Part shown: positions 63,463-64,000 of the stretch, piece after piece | Position numbering within the stretch: position 1 is the stretch's first letter | How the letters are laid out: each line of letters begins with the position of its first letter | Assembly: GCF_005405885.1 (NCBI RefSeq) | Contig: NZ_BJFL01000010.1 | Coordinates: forward strand, 47,007-111,006 | Length of the DNA: 64,000 bases | Direction: 5' to 3' | DNA from: Gandjariella thermophila | Lineage (GTDB): Bacteria > Actinomycetota > Actinomycetes > Mycobacteriales > Pseudonocardiaceae | Translations under genes and position numbers: made by a program | The notes under the pieces: generated by a model | The model's input: the letters and a program-made list of their open reading frames with translations, nothing else | Database searches by the model: none | What the model was told of the DNA's origin: nothing

Positions 63463-64000
63463 GTGACCGCCGCCGCCAGTTCGGATGCCGACCTGATCGC
63501 GGCCCACGCTGCGGGTGACCCGAACGCGTTCACCGAACTGGTGAGGCGGCACCGGGACCGCATGTGGGCGGTGGCCATGCGCACCCTGCGCGATCCCGAG
63601 GAAGCTGCGGACGCTCTGCAGGAGGCGTTCATCTCCGCCTACCGGGCGGCGGCCTCGTTCCGCGCCGAGTCGCAGGTGACCACGTGGCTGCACCGCATCG
63701 TGGTGAACGCCTGCCTGGACCGCATGCGGCGCAGGCAGGCCCGACCGACGGTGCCGTTACCGGAGGAGGGTCCCGGTGAGCCGGCGGCGCCCAGGGACGT
63801 GATGGCCGAGCGGGAGACCCACCTCGTCGTCCAGCAGGCTCTGGACACGCTGCCGGCCGAGCAGCGGCTGCCGATCGTCCTGGTGGACGTGGAGGGATAC
63901 TCGGTCGCGGAGGCCGCGGAGATCCTCGGCATCGCGCAGGGCACGGTGAAAAGCCGGTGCGCGCGGGGACGGACCCGGCTGGCCAAAGTTCTGGGCCACC
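63463..64000 (+). CDS. sigM: ECF sigma factor SigM (partial)
   Basis: The first 179 residues of an ECF sigma factor, cut off by the window end. Region 2 (about 10-80) has ELVRRHRDRMWAVAMRTLRDPEEAADALQEAF, and region 4 (about 120-175) LPAEQRLPIVLVDVEGYSVAEAAEILGIAQGTVKSRCARGRTRL. Position after murJ and the pseudokinase matches Rv3911 sigM. Start is GTG 63463, with TATCCT 6 nt upstream. An anti-sigma factor is expected beyond the edge; the protein looks nearly complete. Confidence 0.92.
   Translation, partial: MTAAASSDADLIAAHAAGDPNAFTELVRRHRDRMWAVAMRTLRDPEEAADALQEAFISAYRAAASFRAESQVTTWLHRIVVNACLDRMRRRQARPTVPLPEEGPGEPAAPRDVMAERETHLVVQQALDTLPAEQRLPIVLVDVEGYSVAEAAEILGIAQGTVKSRCARGRTRLAKVLGH

Noticed and set aside
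1-64000. tRNA, rRNA, CRISPR array, insertion sequence or prophage
   Set aside because: No cloverleaf-like segment, direct-repeat array, transposase or integrase was recognised.

Overview
The window is very GC-rich, with strongly GC-biased third codon positions and frequent GTG/TTG starts, and its gene order is actinobacterial. The PadR-ino1 pair, DUF5318, class A penicillin-binding protein, GT87 protein, rpsF-ssb-rpsR-rplI and dnaB follow the order of Mycobacterium tuberculosis Rv0046c to Rv0058. The stretch yqgE/MFS, CCA-adding enzyme, Nudix, DUF6049, murJ, kinase-like protein and sigM matches Rv0037c-Rv0038 and Rv3907c-Rv3911. Chaplin-like exoproteins and c-di-GMP genes suggest a filamentous, probably pseudonocardial, actinomycete. 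This is an origin-proximal chromosome region; oriC itself probably lies beyond the right edge, past sigM. I see no rRNA, tRNA, CRISPR array, prophage or insertion sequence.

Layout. 0-14 kb is mixed: a secreted lipase, an ABC-2 exporter with two paralogous permeases, trmB, a divergent nitric oxide synthase oxygenase, an amidohydrolase of the MTA/SAH deaminase type, an SDR, a frameshifted MFS remnant beside an orphan MarR-type operator, a HAD phosphatase and a DJ-1/PfpI protein. 12.5-25.5 kb is the envelope block: ino1 under PadR, DUF5318, two tandem class A PBPs, two convergent GT87 membrane glycosyltransferases, an endonuclease IV-like protein and an exported protein. 25.5-29.3 kb is rpsF-ssb-rpsR-rplI, behind an S6:S18-type leader, then dnaB behind a cluster of DnaA boxes.

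29-42 kb holds an SPW membrane protein, two GGDEF proteins on either side of a two-gene exoprotein locus, an AI-2E transporter, a MacS-type two-component system, a Cys-rich zinc protein and ptsI with a DasR-type operator over its start codon. The main exoprotein is built from about 14 degenerate chaplin-like modules. 42-47.8 kb carries LacI/ribokinase and MMPL/TetR, the latter with two matching operators. 47.8-55 kb carries leuS, preceded by a Leu-rich leader peptide with mutually exclusive hairpins, then a beta-propeller lipoprotein, an SdpI-like protein, yqgE and an MFS transporter. 55-64 kb carries the CCA-adding enzyme, Nudix, DUF6049, murJ, a pseudokinase and sigM (cut by the window end).

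The strongest signals for follow-up are the leuS leader-peptide attenuator, the chaplin-like mosaic exoprotein, the DnaA-box cluster before dnaB, the dre site at ptsI, two parS-like sites, and repeated use of leaderless promoters (a TANNNT-type hexamer 6-8 nt before the start codon).
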